A DNA stretch of 64,000 nucleotides from Cecembia calidifontis (GCF_004216715.1 NZ_SGXG01000001.1:2464501-2528500), one strand, 5' to 3'. Shown: positions 16,630 to 25,908, counted from the first letter of the stretch. Numbers and translations: made by a program. The notes: a model not told the origin generated them from the letters alone.

Positions 16630-17511
16630 TTACAAAAAGAATTTTTTGGGATCCAATGCATCAGGCAGCTTTCCGAAAGCCACAGTTTTATAATCAGTAA
16701 CCGGGAAGTTGACAATTTTGTCCATTTCCTTATCCTCAGAAGATTTTTTGAATGAAATCTGGTTGTAATAAATCAATTGCCAGTTGCCTTCGTGGTCTTC
16801 GGCCAGTGCACTCATGGTTTCTACCCAGTCTCCTGAATTTAAGTAAACAACACCGTCTATTACCCGGTTTTCGGCCTTATGGATGTGTCCACAGATAATT
16901 CCGTCACAGCCCTTAGCCTTTGCCATTTTTGCCAGTTCTTCCTCATATTGGTCTATGTAAGATACGGCGGATTTAACTTTGCCTTTGACATATTGGGAAA
17001 GGGAGAAATAAGGGAGTCCTTTTTTTCTCCTATGGTAATTGACCTGTCTGTTGAGCCAAAGCAGGAAGGTATAACCAATATCTCCCAGATGGGCAATCCA
17101 TCGGAAGTTGGTGGTGACACTGTCAAAAATATCCCCATGGGTAATGAAATATTTTTTGCCATGGCTTTCATAAACCATGTCGTTGAGAATAGACAGGTTA
17201 CCGATTTGTAAGGGAAGGATCTGATCCAAAAAATCATCGTGGTTTCCTCTAAGGTAAAAAACTTTTGTATTTTCCTGTTCGATCATTTTTAGCACCCTGT
17301 TGAAAAACCGGGTATGTTTTCTCTTCCAGGATCCTGATTTTTTAAGCTGCCAGCCGTCTATGATATCACCATTAAGGATGAGGTTTTCACAGCTGTACTG
17401 CTTGAGGAATCTTGCTACTTCTTTTGCTTTGGCTCCCCGTGTGCCCAGATGGACATCGGAGATTACAATGGTTTTGAAATGGGTTTTCAACACTATCAGT
17501 TTTGTATGCAA
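16630..17511 (-). CDS. LpxH-like metallophosphoesterase (UDP-2,3-diacylglucosamine diphosphatase family)
   Basis: 293-residue calcineurin-like phosphoesterase. Metal ligands are in order: ISDVHLG, NGDIIDGW, LRGNHDDFLD, THGDIFD and CGHIHKAE. The spacing and the GDIIDGWQL block are those of the UDP-2,3-diacylglucosamine diphosphatase group, which makes lipid X in lipid A synthesis, but a second and more typical LpxH lies at 22.5-23.3 kb, so this one may hydrolyse another lipid-linked substrate. It directly precedes a membrane-type glycosyltransferase with no gap, which points to an envelope lipid pathway. About 60 C-terminal residues lie beyond the catalytic core. Confidence 0.82.
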   Translation of the reverse strand: MHTKLIVLKTHFKTIVISDVHLGTRGAKAKEVARFLKQYSCENLILNGDIIDGWQLKKSGSWKRKHTRFFNRVLKMIEQENTKVFYLRGNHDDFLDQILPLQIGNLSILNDMVYESHGKKYFITHGDIFDSVTTNFRWIAHLGDIGYTFLLWLNRQVNYHRRKKGLPYFSLSQYVKGKVKSAVSYIDQYEEELAKMAKAKGCDGIICGHIHKAENRVIDGVVYLNSGDWVETMSALAEDHEGNWQLIYYNQISFKKSSEDKEMDKIVNFPVTDYKTVAFGKLPDALDPKKFFL

Positions 17512-17759
17512 GTTACAGCCGGTACATCAACTGATGATGAATAGGATATTATGCTTTCAAGAAGTTTTTAAACTCTTAGGTGCTGATTGTGAATTGATTG
17601 TTAATGAAGTGTTAAAATTGCGTATTTGCTTATCTTCAGGGTGAAAAAATGGAGTTTCAGGGCCTCCCAAGAGGTTTATTGCAAATGTTTAACTACATTG
17701 TCAAAGATGGTCCAAACATTATATTAAAAGTATCGTTTTATTCCAGAGTTGATCAGGTC

Positions 17760-18227
17760 ATGAAAAAAATTTTCTTCTTTGTTCCATTCCTTTTTATTGT
17801 ATTGGCTTCCTGCAACCAGGATGACAAGGAGCCTGAATTTACTATTAATGGGTATTGGAATTTGTCGCTGATGGTGCCGGCCTGGCAGATACTTGGGATA
17901 GAGGAAGAGCAGGTTGATTTCGATGAGAAATACATTTTTAACCATGATGGCACTTTCATCAAGTTTTCTAACAAGCCTAAAGGAATGGGAGAAAAGCTTC
18001 AGGTCCCAAGTCAGGCCTTAGGGGTGTATACATTTGATGCTCTTCAGGGACAGGATGATACAATGCTATTTGTGTTGCAGCTTAGCTATGATACCAATGT
18101 CAATATGGCGGCTAACTGCGGAGAAGGTCCTAAAGAAACATTATTTGTAACCAAAGATAGAAAGTTGATCAATAACTCTTGGTCGGCTTGTGATGGGCCA
18201 TCTTATATCTATACCAAGGGTAAATAA
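17760..18227 (+). CDS. Hypothetical lipoprotein
   Basis: 155-residue lipoprotein with a clear type II signal peptide (KKIFFFVPFLFIVLASC, lipobox LASC, acylated Cys at residue 18). The mature part opens with NQDDKEPEFTINGYWNL and reads like the small beta-barrel lipocalin-like proteins common in Bacteroidota, but no family was recognised. The acidic residues right after the Cys (DDKE) resemble the surface-export signal of Bacteroidota lipoproteins, so it may reach the cell surface. The ATG at 17760 is chosen for the signal peptide; the open frame extends 111 bases upstream without a plausible start. Confidence 0.7.
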   Translation: MKKIFFFVPFLFIVLASCNQDDKEPEFTINGYWNLSLMVPAWQILGIEEEQVDFDEKYIFNHDGTFIKFSNKPKGMGEKLQVPSQALGVYTFDALQGQDDTMLFVLQLSYDTNVNMAANCGEGPKETLFVTKDRKLINNSWSACDGPSYIYTKGK

Positions 18228-18279
18228 AGCTTCCCCCATTCAATCTACTTGATGATCAAAACCTTTTTGCAGGTCATTT

Positions 18280-19623
18280 TTAGGCATTGAAAATCAGTTT
18301 GAAAGTGGTGCCTTCCCCCAATGTTGATTTTACCTGGATATTGCCTTTATGTCTTCTCATGATTTGTTTGGAAAGGCTTAGGCCAATGCCGGATCCGGAT
18401 TTTTTGGTAGTAAAGAAGGGGATGAAAATTTTTGAAAGCGCTTCTTCTTCAATGCCTTTTCCGCTGTCGCTAACTTCTATGATGATTTTGCCTGATTCAT
18501 CAATATAGGCACTTAAGGTGATGATGCGCATGACAGCATCCTCCACCGCATGAATGGCATTTTGGATCAGATTGATCAGAACCTGTTCTATCAGGTTTTG
18601 ATCTCCAAATAGGATGAGCTCATCAGGTTCAATATTGGTTCTAAGGATGATCTGATGGTTATCGAATTGGTGTTGCAGTAAGGTTTCCAGTTGTGCAAAC
18701 AGTTTTTTTAACTGAATGGTCTGGAATTTTGGAGTAGGAATATGGGCTAAACTTCTAAAGTCACTTACAAAATTGATCATTCCCTCGCTGCGTTTTTCTA
18801 TGGTTCCCAGGGCCATAAGATAGTCTTCCATGTCTGAATGTGTCACAGCGACATTCATATCCAGTTTTTGTTCAATATCTCCTTTGACAGTGGCGGCCAG
18901 GGAAGAAATTGGTGCAATACTGTTCATGATTTCGTGGGTAAGTACCCGGACCAGGTTCTGCCATGCTTCCATTTCCTTCTCTTCCAGCTCGCTTTGAATA
19001 TTTTGGAGAGAAACCAATTTGAATTTGGTTTCACGCAATATCAACTCTATGACATAGACTGAAAGCTGCATAATGCCATCAGGATGGGCTATTTTAATCA
19101 ATTCGCTTCCTCCGGTTCTCAGGTGGTGTATGGCATGGTGAAGTTCTTTGTTGATTTTTTCGACTTCATGGATATTGACCAGGTTTTGGATGTTGAGCAT
19201 TCGTTTTGCCGCTGTGTTGACAATCTGCACTTTCCCTTCCTCATCAAAGGTGATCAATCCTATGCTGAGGTGCTGGAAGACTGAGCGGAAATATTGGTAA
19301 TTGGCCTCTTTTTCTGCCTGATCTTCCTGCAGTTTGGCTAAGATAGCATTGAACTCAATGTGGAGGTCGTCTGTCTCTGTGCCGTCAAATTTCACGGGGT
19401 AGACATTCGTGTAATCGTCCTGTTTGATGTTATCTAAAAATTGCCTGACTTTTTTGAAGGAATTTTCTGAATACCGAAGCAGTAGAATCACCTGTGCCAA
19501 TACCAGGATGATGAAAAGTGAAATGATGAATACTCCTGATCCATTGATCATGAAATAGGAGAGTAAAAATAGAGAAACTGCCAAAAGAGCAATTCTTCCG
19601 AGCAGGCCAACTTTATAATCCAT
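18280..19623 (-). CDS. Sensor histidine kinase, NtrY-like
   Basis: 447-residue membrane kinase. Two transmembrane helices (VGLLGRIALLAVSLFLLSYF and VFIISLFIILVLAQVILLL, residues about 5-45) with almost no periplasmic loop, then a linker, a PAS-like domain (FDEEGKVQIVNTAAKRMLNI), the phospho-acceptor His in RVLTHEIMNSIAPISSLA, and the ATPase motifs NLIQNAIHAVED, VSDSGKGIEEEAL and GSGIGLSLSKQIM. The missing periplasmic sensor suggests it senses a membrane or cytosolic cue. Its ATG lies inside the last codons of the NtrC-type regulator (11-base overlap), so both are translated together and the regulator is its partner. Confidence 0.92.
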   Translation of the reverse strand: MDYKVGLLGRIALLAVSLFLLSYFMINGSGVFIISLFIILVLAQVILLLRYSENSFKKVRQFLDNIKQDDYTNVYPVKFDGTETDDLHIEFNAILAKLQEDQAEKEANYQYFRSVFQHLSIGLITFDEEGKVQIVNTAAKRMLNIQNLVNIHEVEKINKELHHAIHHLRTGGSELIKIAHPDGIMQLSVYVIELILRETKFKLVSLQNIQSELEEKEMEAWQNLVRVLTHEIMNSIAPISSLAATVKGDIEQKLDMNVAVTHSDMEDYLMALGTIEKRSEGMINFVSDFRSLAHIPTPKFQTIQLKKLFAQLETLLQHQFDNHQIILRTNIEPDELILFGDQNLIEQVLINLIQNAIHAVEDAVMRIITLSAYIDESGKIIIEVSDSGKGIEEEALSKIFIPFFTTKKSGSGIGLSLSKQIMRRHKGNIQVKSTLGEGTTFKLIFNA

Positions 19624-20995
19624 ATTTTTCCAATCTTCTGTACAAAGAAGCACGGGTTAATCCCAGCTCTTTTGCGGCTTTAGAAATATTTCCTCCGTTC
19701 TTATCAATAACTCTCTGAATGGTAGTTTTTTCGACTTCATCCAGGTTGAAAGTTGCAGGAGTTGCAATTTTTTCATTGGTAGGTTTGGCCGAAAGGAAGA
19801 AGAAATCCCTGCTGTCCAAATCTTCCCCGTCAGCCATGATGATGGCCCTTTCTATGGCATGCTGCAATTCCCGGATATTTCCGGGCCAGTTGTACCTTTG
19901 GAGCAATTGCATGGCTGAAGGCGTAAAGCCTTTGAATGTTTTACGGTATTTTTGGCTGTATATTTTTAGGAAATGCTCTGCCAATAAGGGAATATCATCC
20001 TGTCTTTCTCTCAATGGAGGCAGGAATATTTCAACGGTATTGATCCGATAAAGTAAATCTTGTCTGAAAGTATTGTCCAGTACCATGTCATGGACCGGCA
20101 TATTAGTGGCACAGATCAGCCGGATATCTACCGGTATAGGTTTGTTGGTGCCGATACGAGTTACTTCTCTTTTTTGGAGAACAGTTAATAATTTGGATTG
20201 TAAAGGCATGCTCAAATTACCGATTTCATCCAAGAACAACGTGCCCTTGTCTGCAATCTCAAATCTTCCCGCCCTGTCTTCTTTGGCGTCTGTAAAAGCT
20301 CCACGCTTATGCCCGAACAGTTCGCTTTCAAATAGGGTCTCGGTAATGGCCCCCATATCTACACCGACGAAAATTTCATCTTTCCGTAACGACCTGTCAT
20401 GGATGGCGCGTGCAATCAATTCCTTACCCGTACCATTTTCGCCAAGAATCAGGACATTGGCATCGGTTTGGGCCACTTTGTCAATGATAGAGAAGATGTT
20501 CTTCATCGAGGCGCTATAGCCAATGATGTCAGTGTATGGTTTTTTGGCGTCGGATTGTAGCTGTTTCTGCTTTTTGGAAAGCTTGTCTACCTCGTCATAA
20601 CTTTCTTTCAACCTGCTGGCAGCTGTTAAAGTGGCAAGGAGTTTTTCGTTTTGCCATGGTTTCAGAATAAAATCAGTAGCACCTTCTTTGAGCGCCTTTA
20701 CTGCCATTTCCACATCCCCAAAAGCAGTGATCAAGATTACAACGGCTTTCGGGTCGATTTCTTTGATTTGTTTCAACCAATGGAAACCTTCTTTTCCGGA
20801 AGTGGTATCCTCTGTGAAATTCATGTCCAATAAAATGACATCATAGCTGTTGTTATTGACCAAAAAAGGAATTCTTCTGGGGTCTTTTTCTATGGTCACT
20901 TCTTTGGCATATTTTTTCAAAAGCATTTTTGCCGCAAACAACAAGTCCTCGTTGTCATCTATGATCAATATTTTTCCTAATTGTGGATTTTCCAT
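19613..20995 (-). CDS. Sigma-54-dependent response regulator, NtrC family
   Basis: 460 residues in three domains: receiver (phospho-acceptor Asp in VILLDMNF, K in FILKPW), AAA+ sigma-54 activator (Walker A GENGTGKE, GTLFLDEIGN Walker B, RLICATN sensor, R-finger region FRQDLLYRIN) and a Fis-type HTH at the C-terminus (NISKAAKELGLTRASLYRRL). The sigma-54 contact loop is GAFTDA in place of the classical GAFTGA. It should turn on sigma-54 promoters after phosphorylation by the coupled kinase downstream. The ATG at 20995 is chosen; the open frame goes 57 bases further upstream but the receiver begins at GKILIIDDN. Confidence 0.94.
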   Translation of the reverse strand: MENPQLGKILIIDDNEDLLFAAKMLLKKYAKEVTIEKDPRRIPFLVNNNSYDVILLDMNFTEDTTSGKEGFHWLKQIKEIDPKAVVILITAFGDVEMAVKALKEGATDFILKPWQNEKLLATLTAASRLKESYDEVDKLSKKQKQLQSDAKKPYTDIIGYSASMKNIFSIIDKVAQTDANVLILGENGTGKELIARAIHDRSLRKDEIFVGVDMGAITETLFESELFGHKRGAFTDAKEDRAGRFEIADKGTLFLDEIGNLSMPLQSKLLTVLQKREVTRIGTNKPIPVDIRLICATNMPVHDMVLDNTFRQDLLYRINTVEIFLPPLRERQDDIPLLAEHFLKIYSQKYRKTFKGFTPSAMQLLQRYNWPGNIRELQHAIERAIIMADGEDLDSRDFFFLSAKPTNEKIATPATFNLDEVEKTTIQRVIDKNGGNISKAAKELGLTRASLYRRLEKYGL

Positions 20996-21172
20996 GGTGC
21001 CGAATTTTTGTAGGTTGTAAAGACAAAATGATGCCATTTTAAAAACCAGCATTTTTTGCCCCTATTCATCAAATATAAATATTAAAGTGTTCAAAAACGA
21101 ACATTTGCTTATAAAAAGCGGACAGTTGGTGTGATGAAAGCGGACTGGCTTTTTATTAGGCTTCAAAAGTGT

Positions 21173-21180
21173 TACCTTTG
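21173..21180 (+). promoter_or_regulatory. -7 box of the slyD-like gene
   Basis: TACCTTTG is an exact TAnnTTTG match 26 bases before the ATG. The -33 region is T-rich (21150-21156) without a clear TTG. Confidence 0.5.
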
Positions 21181-21206
21181 TAACTTATCAATTCAAAAAC
21201 ATAATT

Positions 21207-21635
21207 ATGGCAGTAGCAAGCAAAGGCAATGCGGTGAAAGTCCACTATACAGGAAGGCTTGAAGATGGGACTGTGTTTGACAGTTCGGCAAATAGAGAAC
21301 CACTTCAGTTTGTGCTGGGTGATGGCAATATGATCAAAGGATTTGACGCAGCCGTACATGGAATGCAAATTGGGGAGGAAAAAAGTGTAACGATTCCCTG
21401 TGCGGAGGCTTATGGCGAAAAAAGGGAAGATATGATGTTGGATATACCTATGGAGCAAGTTCCTCCTCATATTAAACCAGAGGTGGGCATGGAGTTGTCT
21501 CTTCAAAACCAGGCTGGACAGCCCGTTCCTGTTAAAGTAACTTACGTAGATGAAGCTAAAATCACATTAGATGCCAATCATCCTTTGGCTGGGAAAGATT
21601 TGATTTTTGATATCACTTTGGTTGAAATCTCCTAA
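21207..21635 (+). CDS. FKBP-type peptidyl-prolyl isomerase, SlyD-like
   Basis: 142-residue cytosolic prolyl isomerase/chaperone. The FKBP core VKVHYTGRLEDGTVFDSS and GMQIGEEKSV is interrupted by the insert-in-flap chaperone domain (EAYGEKREDMMLDIPMEQVP... to LDANHPLAGKDL), which defines the SlyD group. The His-rich metal-binding tail of E. coli SlyD is missing. Monocistronic, with its own promoter and a strong terminator. Confidence 0.93.
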   Translation: MAVASKGNAVKVHYTGRLEDGTVFDSSANREPLQFVLGDGNMIKGFDAAVHGMQIGEEKSVTIPCAEAYGEKREDMMLDIPMEQVPPHIKPEVGMELSLQNQAGQPVPVKVTYVDEAKITLDANHPLAGKDLIFDITLVEIS

Positions 21636-21662
21636 TAACTGGAAATCCTGAGTTCAACATAG

Positions 21663-21690
21663 ATCCCAGTCAGTGGCTGGGATTTTTATT
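21663..21690 (+). terminator. Terminator after the slyD-like gene
   Basis: Stem ATCCCAG (21663-21669) / CTGGGAT (21677-21683), seven-base loop, then TTTTATTTTT. It lies directly ahead of the convergent gene's stop codon. Confidence 0.8.
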
Positions 21691-21691
21691 T

Positions 21692-22516
21692 TTAAAAATC
21701 TTTTAAGGGACTTTTGGACTTGGGGTATATAAAAATATTTCTCCCGTCACTTAAAATCACATTGTATTGATTAATCAAAACTTCCTTTACAGTAATATTT
21801 TCCGGCAGTGGAACTGTTTCCATTTTTCCGGTCATGAAGTTTTGCAAATTGATATTTCCATCGCTTACATAAACAAGAAAATTCTTCCAGAAGGAGAATT
21901 TCTGTTCAAGCATTACAGGTAGGTGTTTGATCATATTTGCCTGATTGTCAAGGATATAGATTCCTTCATTCCTTATGTTCAAAAATAAAAGGTTCTGATA
22001 TTCTCTCATGTCCCTGATATCCAATGAGGATTGGTTAAGAATTAAATTCAAAGGTTGCTGCTGCTGTACCTTTCTGATCCTGAAGTCAAATTGCTTGAGA
22101 GACAGATCCGCTTCGTCAAAAAACCAAATGATATTATTATTGCCCAAGGTCGCAGATTTCGCTAGCGTGATTTGGTCCAATGGCACGCGGTTTTCTGCTA
22201 TTGGGTTGATAAACCTATCCAAAATCCTGTATTCTTGAAGGTCTATGGAGAAGGTGAAAATATTTGCTGTTCGGGCGGCCTCTAATGAAATGAGGGCGCC
22301 TTGACGGGGTGGGGAAAAATTATTAACTTCTTTTCCTGTCCTATCATATTGGTAAATATTCCCTTCGAGATCAGCTATAAAGATAAAACCCTGATTATCC
22401 AAGGAAATCAATCCTAACCTTGGAAAATCAATGTTGCTTTCCAATTCCCAACTTTCCTGTGCAAAGGAGACGTTGAGGAAAAGGAAGGGCAATATGAAAG
22501 TCAGGATTCGTTTCAT
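21692..22516 (-). CDS. Exported hypothetical protein, possible beta-propeller
   Basis: 274-residue protein with a signal peptide (MKRILTFILPFLFLNVSFAQ). The mature part has repeated strand patterns of about 40 residues such as GFIFIADLEGNIYQYDRTGK, NLLFLNIRNEGIYILDN and KNFLVYVSDGNINLQNF, which look like degenerate propeller blades. No catalytic motif. Its ATG overlaps the stop of lpxH (ATGA), so it is co-translated with it. Possibly an envelope-associated scaffold or an outer-membrane assembly companion, but that is only inference from the neighbour. Confidence 0.65.
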   Translation of the reverse strand: MKRILTFILPFLFLNVSFAQESWELESNIDFPRLGLISLDNQGFIFIADLEGNIYQYDRTGKEVNNFSPPRQGALISLEAARTANIFTFSIDLQEYRILDRFINPIAENRVPLDQITLAKSATLGNNNIIWFFDEADLSLKQFDFRIRKVQQQQPLNLILNQSSLDIRDMREYQNLLFLNIRNEGIYILDNQANMIKHLPVMLEQKFSFWKNFLVYVSDGNINLQNFMTGKMETVPLPENITVKEVLINQYNVILSDGRNIFIYPKSKSPLKDF

Positions 22517-23274
22517 TCTTCGAATTTTTTCACCTCAAATTTTTGGCCATCAAATACACCATAAGTGCAATAGTTGACCCACTCACCCAGATTATAATAC
22601 CTTGACTTATTCCCCACCGGAAGGTCTAAGGGAAGGTGTCTATGTCCAAACACAAAATAATCGAAATGTTTGCTTTTAATTAGCTGCTTGCAGTAGGCCC
22701 ATAACCATTCATCATCCCCTTTAAATTCTCCCTCATTTTTTTTCAGGTTGGTGATTCTGCTGTTTTTGGACCATTTATGCGCAAACCTGACGCCTATATC
22801 CGGATGGAGCCATTTGAACAGCAATTGGCAAAATGGATTAGTAAATATTTTTTTTAAAACCTTGTAGGTTTCATCTCCTGGCCCTAATCCATCCCCATGA
22901 CCAATGAGGAATTTTTTTCCTTCTATGGTTATTTCAATTGGGTTATGGTAAACAGGGACTCCGAGTTCCTGAGTAAAATAATCCTTCATCCAAAGGTCAT
23001 GGTTTCCGGTAAAGAAAAAAACAGGTATGTTTTTATCTCTCAGATCAGCAATTTTGGCAATAAAACGGATGAAGCCCTTTGGTATTACTTTGTCATATTC
23101 AAACCAAAAATCAAAAATATCACCTACCAAAAAGATGGCTTCTGCTTCCTTTTCTACGCTGTCCAGCCATTTGATTATTTTTCTTTCTCTTTCCTTACTG
23201 CTTATTTCATCGGGAGCGCCCAAATGGAAATCTGATGCAAAAAAAACTTTCTTTTCGTGAAGGGAAATATTCAT
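22513..23274 (-). CDS. lpxH: UDP-2,3-diacylglucosamine diphosphatase LpxH-like
   Basis: Calcineurin-like phosphoesterase of 253 residues. The metal ligands appear as FASDFHLGAP, LVGDIFDFWFEY, FTGNHDLWM, IGHGDGLG and VFGHRH. The length and the FDFWFEY motif are those of LpxH proper, which cleaves UDP-2,3-diacylglucosamine to lipid X at the inner membrane, an essential step in lipid A synthesis. It is the better LpxH candidate of the two in this window. It is coupled to the downstream exported protein by a four-base overlap. Confidence 0.88.
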   Translation of the reverse strand: MNISLHEKKVFFASDFHLGAPDEISSKERERKIIKWLDSVEKEAEAIFLVGDIFDFWFEYDKVIPKGFIRFIAKIADLRDKNIPVFFFTGNHDLWMKDYFTQELGVPVYHNPIEITIEGKKFLIGHGDGLGPGDETYKVLKKIFTNPFCQLLFKWLHPDIGVRFAHKWSKNSRITNLKKNEGEFKGDDEWLWAYCKQLIKSKHFDYFVFGHRHLPLDLPVGNKSRYYNLGEWVNYCTYGVFDGQKFEVKKFEE

Positions 23275-23371
23275 GATGTCAATATAGGAACCTCAAAGAT
23301 AAGGATTAGGTCTTAAACAGGAAAAGTATGTTCCTGTCATTGGTTTAAATTGCAAAAGACAAACAGCAGGA

Positions 23372-23408
23372 TAAAAAAAAAATAGCCCCTCTTAAAGAAA
23401 GGCTATTT
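23372..23408 (-). terminator. Terminator of ftsH
   Basis: On the minus strand the stem AAATAGCC (23408-23401) / GGCTATTT (23387-23380) with a 13-base loop is followed by a run of nine or more T. It lies just downstream of the ftsH stop codon. Confidence 0.8.
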
Positions 23409-23425
23409 CGAATTTGAAGTTAAGC

Positions 23426-25492
23426 TTAACCTTTATTTTCTTCTACCTGAGGTTCTTCTTTAGGAGTATCCTCAGTCTTATTTTCAGTTTTGTTTTCAGC
23501 TTGAGTTTTGGCCAGTTCAGATTTTTCTTTCTCTTCGGATTTTTTGGTATAGGCCTCATAGGTAGTTTCCTTAGCGAAAGGCCTTTTTCCAATCAGTCTT
23601 TCCAAATCTGTTTGGAAAAGGATTTCCTTTTCAAGCAATTCTTTGGCAAGGGTTTCTAATTCATTCCTTTTGCTTCTCAGCAGGTCTTTTGTCCTTTCAT
23701 AAGCTGTGGAAATCAATTTTCTGACCTCTTCATCAATGGTTTCTGCGGTTGTTTCAGAATAAGGCTTGGTCATCCTGTAATCGTTTCCTTTACTGTCGTA
23801 GAATGACACGTTGCCTATTTTATCGTTCATACCGTAGATGGAAACCATGGAGTAGGCCATCTTAGTTACCCGTTCCAGATCACTAAGGGCTCCAGTGGAT
23901 ATTTTTCCAAACACAATTTCTTCCGCTGCCCTACCTCCGAGGGTCATACACATTTCATCCAATAATTGCTCGGTTTGATAGAGAAATTGCTCTTTTGGTA
24001 GGTATTGGGCGTAACCCAGGGCAGCAACCCCTCTTGGCACAATACTTACTTTCACCAATGGATCGGCGTGTTCCAAGAACCAACCCGCTACAGCATGACC
24101 AGCTTCATGGTATGCCACGATTTGTTTTTCTTCTGGAGATATGATTTTGTTCTTCTTCTCCAATCCTCCAATCACCCTGTCAATCGCGTCTTGGAAATCC
24201 TGCATATCTACCGCTGATTTATTCCTTCTGGCGGCGATTAGGGCTGCTTCATTACATACGTTGGCTATTTCAGCTCCTGCAAAACCAGGTGTTTGGGCAG
24301 CTAACTTTTTGGCATCTACATTATCAGTGGTTTTGATAGGCTTGAGGTGAACCTTGAAGATGGCCTCTCTACCCAAGATATCCGGTTTGTCTACAGATAT
24401 CTGTCTATCAAAACGTCCTGGCCTCAACAAGGCGGAGTCCAAAACATCAGGTCTGTTGGTAGCAGCAAGGACAATGACTCCAGAGTCTGTTCCAAAACCG
24501 TCCATTTCCACTAACAGGGAGTTGAGTGTGTTTTCCCTTTCGTCATTAGAGCCTGGCATTTGGCCTTTACCTCTTGATCTACCGATCGCGTCAATTTCGT
24601 CAATGAATATAATACAAGGTGCTTTTTCTTTGGCTTGCTTAAACAAGTCCCTCACCCTTGCAGCTCCTACCCCTACAAACATTTCCACGAAATCTGAGCC
24701 TGATAAGGTAAAGAAAGGTACGCCAGCCTCACCGGCCACTGCTTTTGCAAGCAAGGTCTTACCGGTTCCAGGAGGGCCGACAAGGAGGGCCCCCTTTGGG
24801 ATTTTTCCGCCAAGCTTAGTGAATTTGGAAGGGTTTTTCAAGAACTCAACGATTTCCTGAATTTCTTCTTTGGCTTCATCCAATCCGGCTACATTGTCAA
24901 AGGTGATTTTTACTTTGTTTTCGGCATCAAACAGCTGGGCCCTTGATTTTCCAACATTAAATATCTGACCACCTGGTCCACTGGGTCCTGCCATCCTTCT
25001 CATCATGATCCAGAAAAACAGGAACAACAGGATCAGGAATCCAAAGCTGGAAAACCAATTCGTCCAGGATTCCTGGGTTTTTGCTGTATACCCAATTCTT
25101 TCACTGTCCGGCTTTGTACTTTCGAGTTTTTGAAAATCCTCAATGAATTTATCAACTGAAGCTATCTTTACCTGATAATGAGGTCCGTTTGGTGTAAAAA
25201 ACGGGCTGTTGGCTTCCAGCTCGTCTTTGTATTTTTTATTCTGTAAAGCCTCTGGTTTTAGGCTGACCTCTACCAGGTTTTGGTTGTAAATGACTACCAC
25301 TTTGGCCACATCATTGGCCAGATACATATCTTCAAACTTCTTCAGTGTAATGTCAATGACGGTGTTCCTTTGGTTAAACCAAGTGAGACCGATCAGGACA
25401 ATTACAGCTGTAATGATCAGCCAAAGCTGAAAATTAGGCTTCTGAGGTGTTTTCGGAATGAAGTTTTTATTATTCTTATTGTTTTCGCTCAT
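23426..25492 (-). CDS. ftsH: ATP-dependent zinc metalloprotease FtsH
   Basis: Membrane-anchored AAA+ protease, 688 residues. A helix near residues 27-42 and a second at about 147-165 anchor it, enclosing a periplasmic domain. The AAA+ core has Walker A GPPGTGKT, Walker B CIIFIDEIDAIGR and the second region of homology; the protease domain has the zinc motif HEAGH and the third ligand region further on. The C-terminus is a long Glu/Lys-rich tail (TQAENKTENKTEDTPKEE) which is probably disordered. It degrades misfolded and regulatory membrane proteins. The rsfS gene precedes it on the same strand after a gap of 65 bases. Confidence 0.96.
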   Translation of the reverse strand: MSENNKNNKNFIPKTPQKPNFQLWLIITAVIVLIGLTWFNQRNTVIDITLKKFEDMYLANDVAKVVVIYNQNLVEVSLKPEALQNKKYKDELEANSPFFTPNGPHYQVKIASVDKFIEDFQKLESTKPDSERIGYTAKTQESWTNWFSSFGFLILLFLFFWIMMRRMAGPSGPGGQIFNVGKSRAQLFDAENKVKITFDNVAGLDEAKEEIQEIVEFLKNPSKFTKLGGKIPKGALLVGPPGTGKTLLAKAVAGEAGVPFFTLSGSDFVEMFVGVGAARVRDLFKQAKEKAPCIIFIDEIDAIGRSRGKGQMPGSNDERENTLNSLLVEMDGFGTDSGVIVLAATNRPDVLDSALLRPGRFDRQISVDKPDILGREAIFKVHLKPIKTTDNVDAKKLAAQTPGFAGAEIANVCNEAALIAARRNKSAVDMQDFQDAIDRVIGGLEKKNKIISPEEKQIVAYHEAGHAVAGWFLEHADPLVKVSIVPRGVAALGYAQYLPKEQFLYQTEQLLDEMCMTLGGRAAEEIVFGKISTGALSDLERVTKMAYSMVSIYGMNDKIGNVSFYDSKGNDYRMTKPYSETTAETIDEEVRKLISTAYERTKDLLRSKRNELETLAKELLEKEILFQTDLERLIGKRPFAKETTYEAYTKKSEEKEKSELAKTQAENKTENKTEDTPKEEPQVEENKG

Positions 25493-25557
25493 CCTTTTAT
25501 GCTATACTGACTTGAACTCAATTTAAAACGTTTTTGGGACATGAAAGTTCAAAACTT

Positions 25558-25908
25558 TCAGGACTCGATTCTGGTGATTTTTGCATCCCCCCAAAGTTCT
25601 TCCAGGCCATAAAATGACCTTTTGTCTTTTAAGAAGATATGGGCTACCACGTCCACATAATCCATCAGGATCCATTGTTTGTTGTTCTTACCCTCACTGC
25701 GGAATGGCCTTTCTTTATTGGTTTTGATCACTTCAGCTTCAACAGAATCCGAAATGGCTTCAATTTGTGTGTCGGAGTTTCCCGAGCAGATCACAAAAAA
25801 ATCGGTAAAAGAATTTTTCACCCCTCTTAAGTCCATCACCACAATATCGGAAGCCTTTTTTTCTTCCATGCCTTTTACAATTACTTTACTCAGCTCTTCT
25901 GCTGTCAT
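25558..25908 (-). CDS. rsfS: Ribosomal silencing factor RsfS
   Basis: 116-residue Iojap-family protein that binds L14 and blocks joining of the ribosomal subunits when nutrients run low. The signature MDLRGVKNSFTDFFVICSG and the later WILMDYVDVVAHIF and YYGLEELWGDA-like block are clear. Divergent from birA and upstream of ftsH on the same strand, an order that recurs in Bacteroidota. Confidence 0.94.
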   Translation of the reverse strand: MTAEELSKVIVKGMEEKKASDIVVMDLRGVKNSFTDFFVICSGNSDTQIEAISDSVEAEVIKTNKERPFRSEGKNNKQWILMDYVDVVAHIFLKDKRSFYGLEELWGDAKITRIES

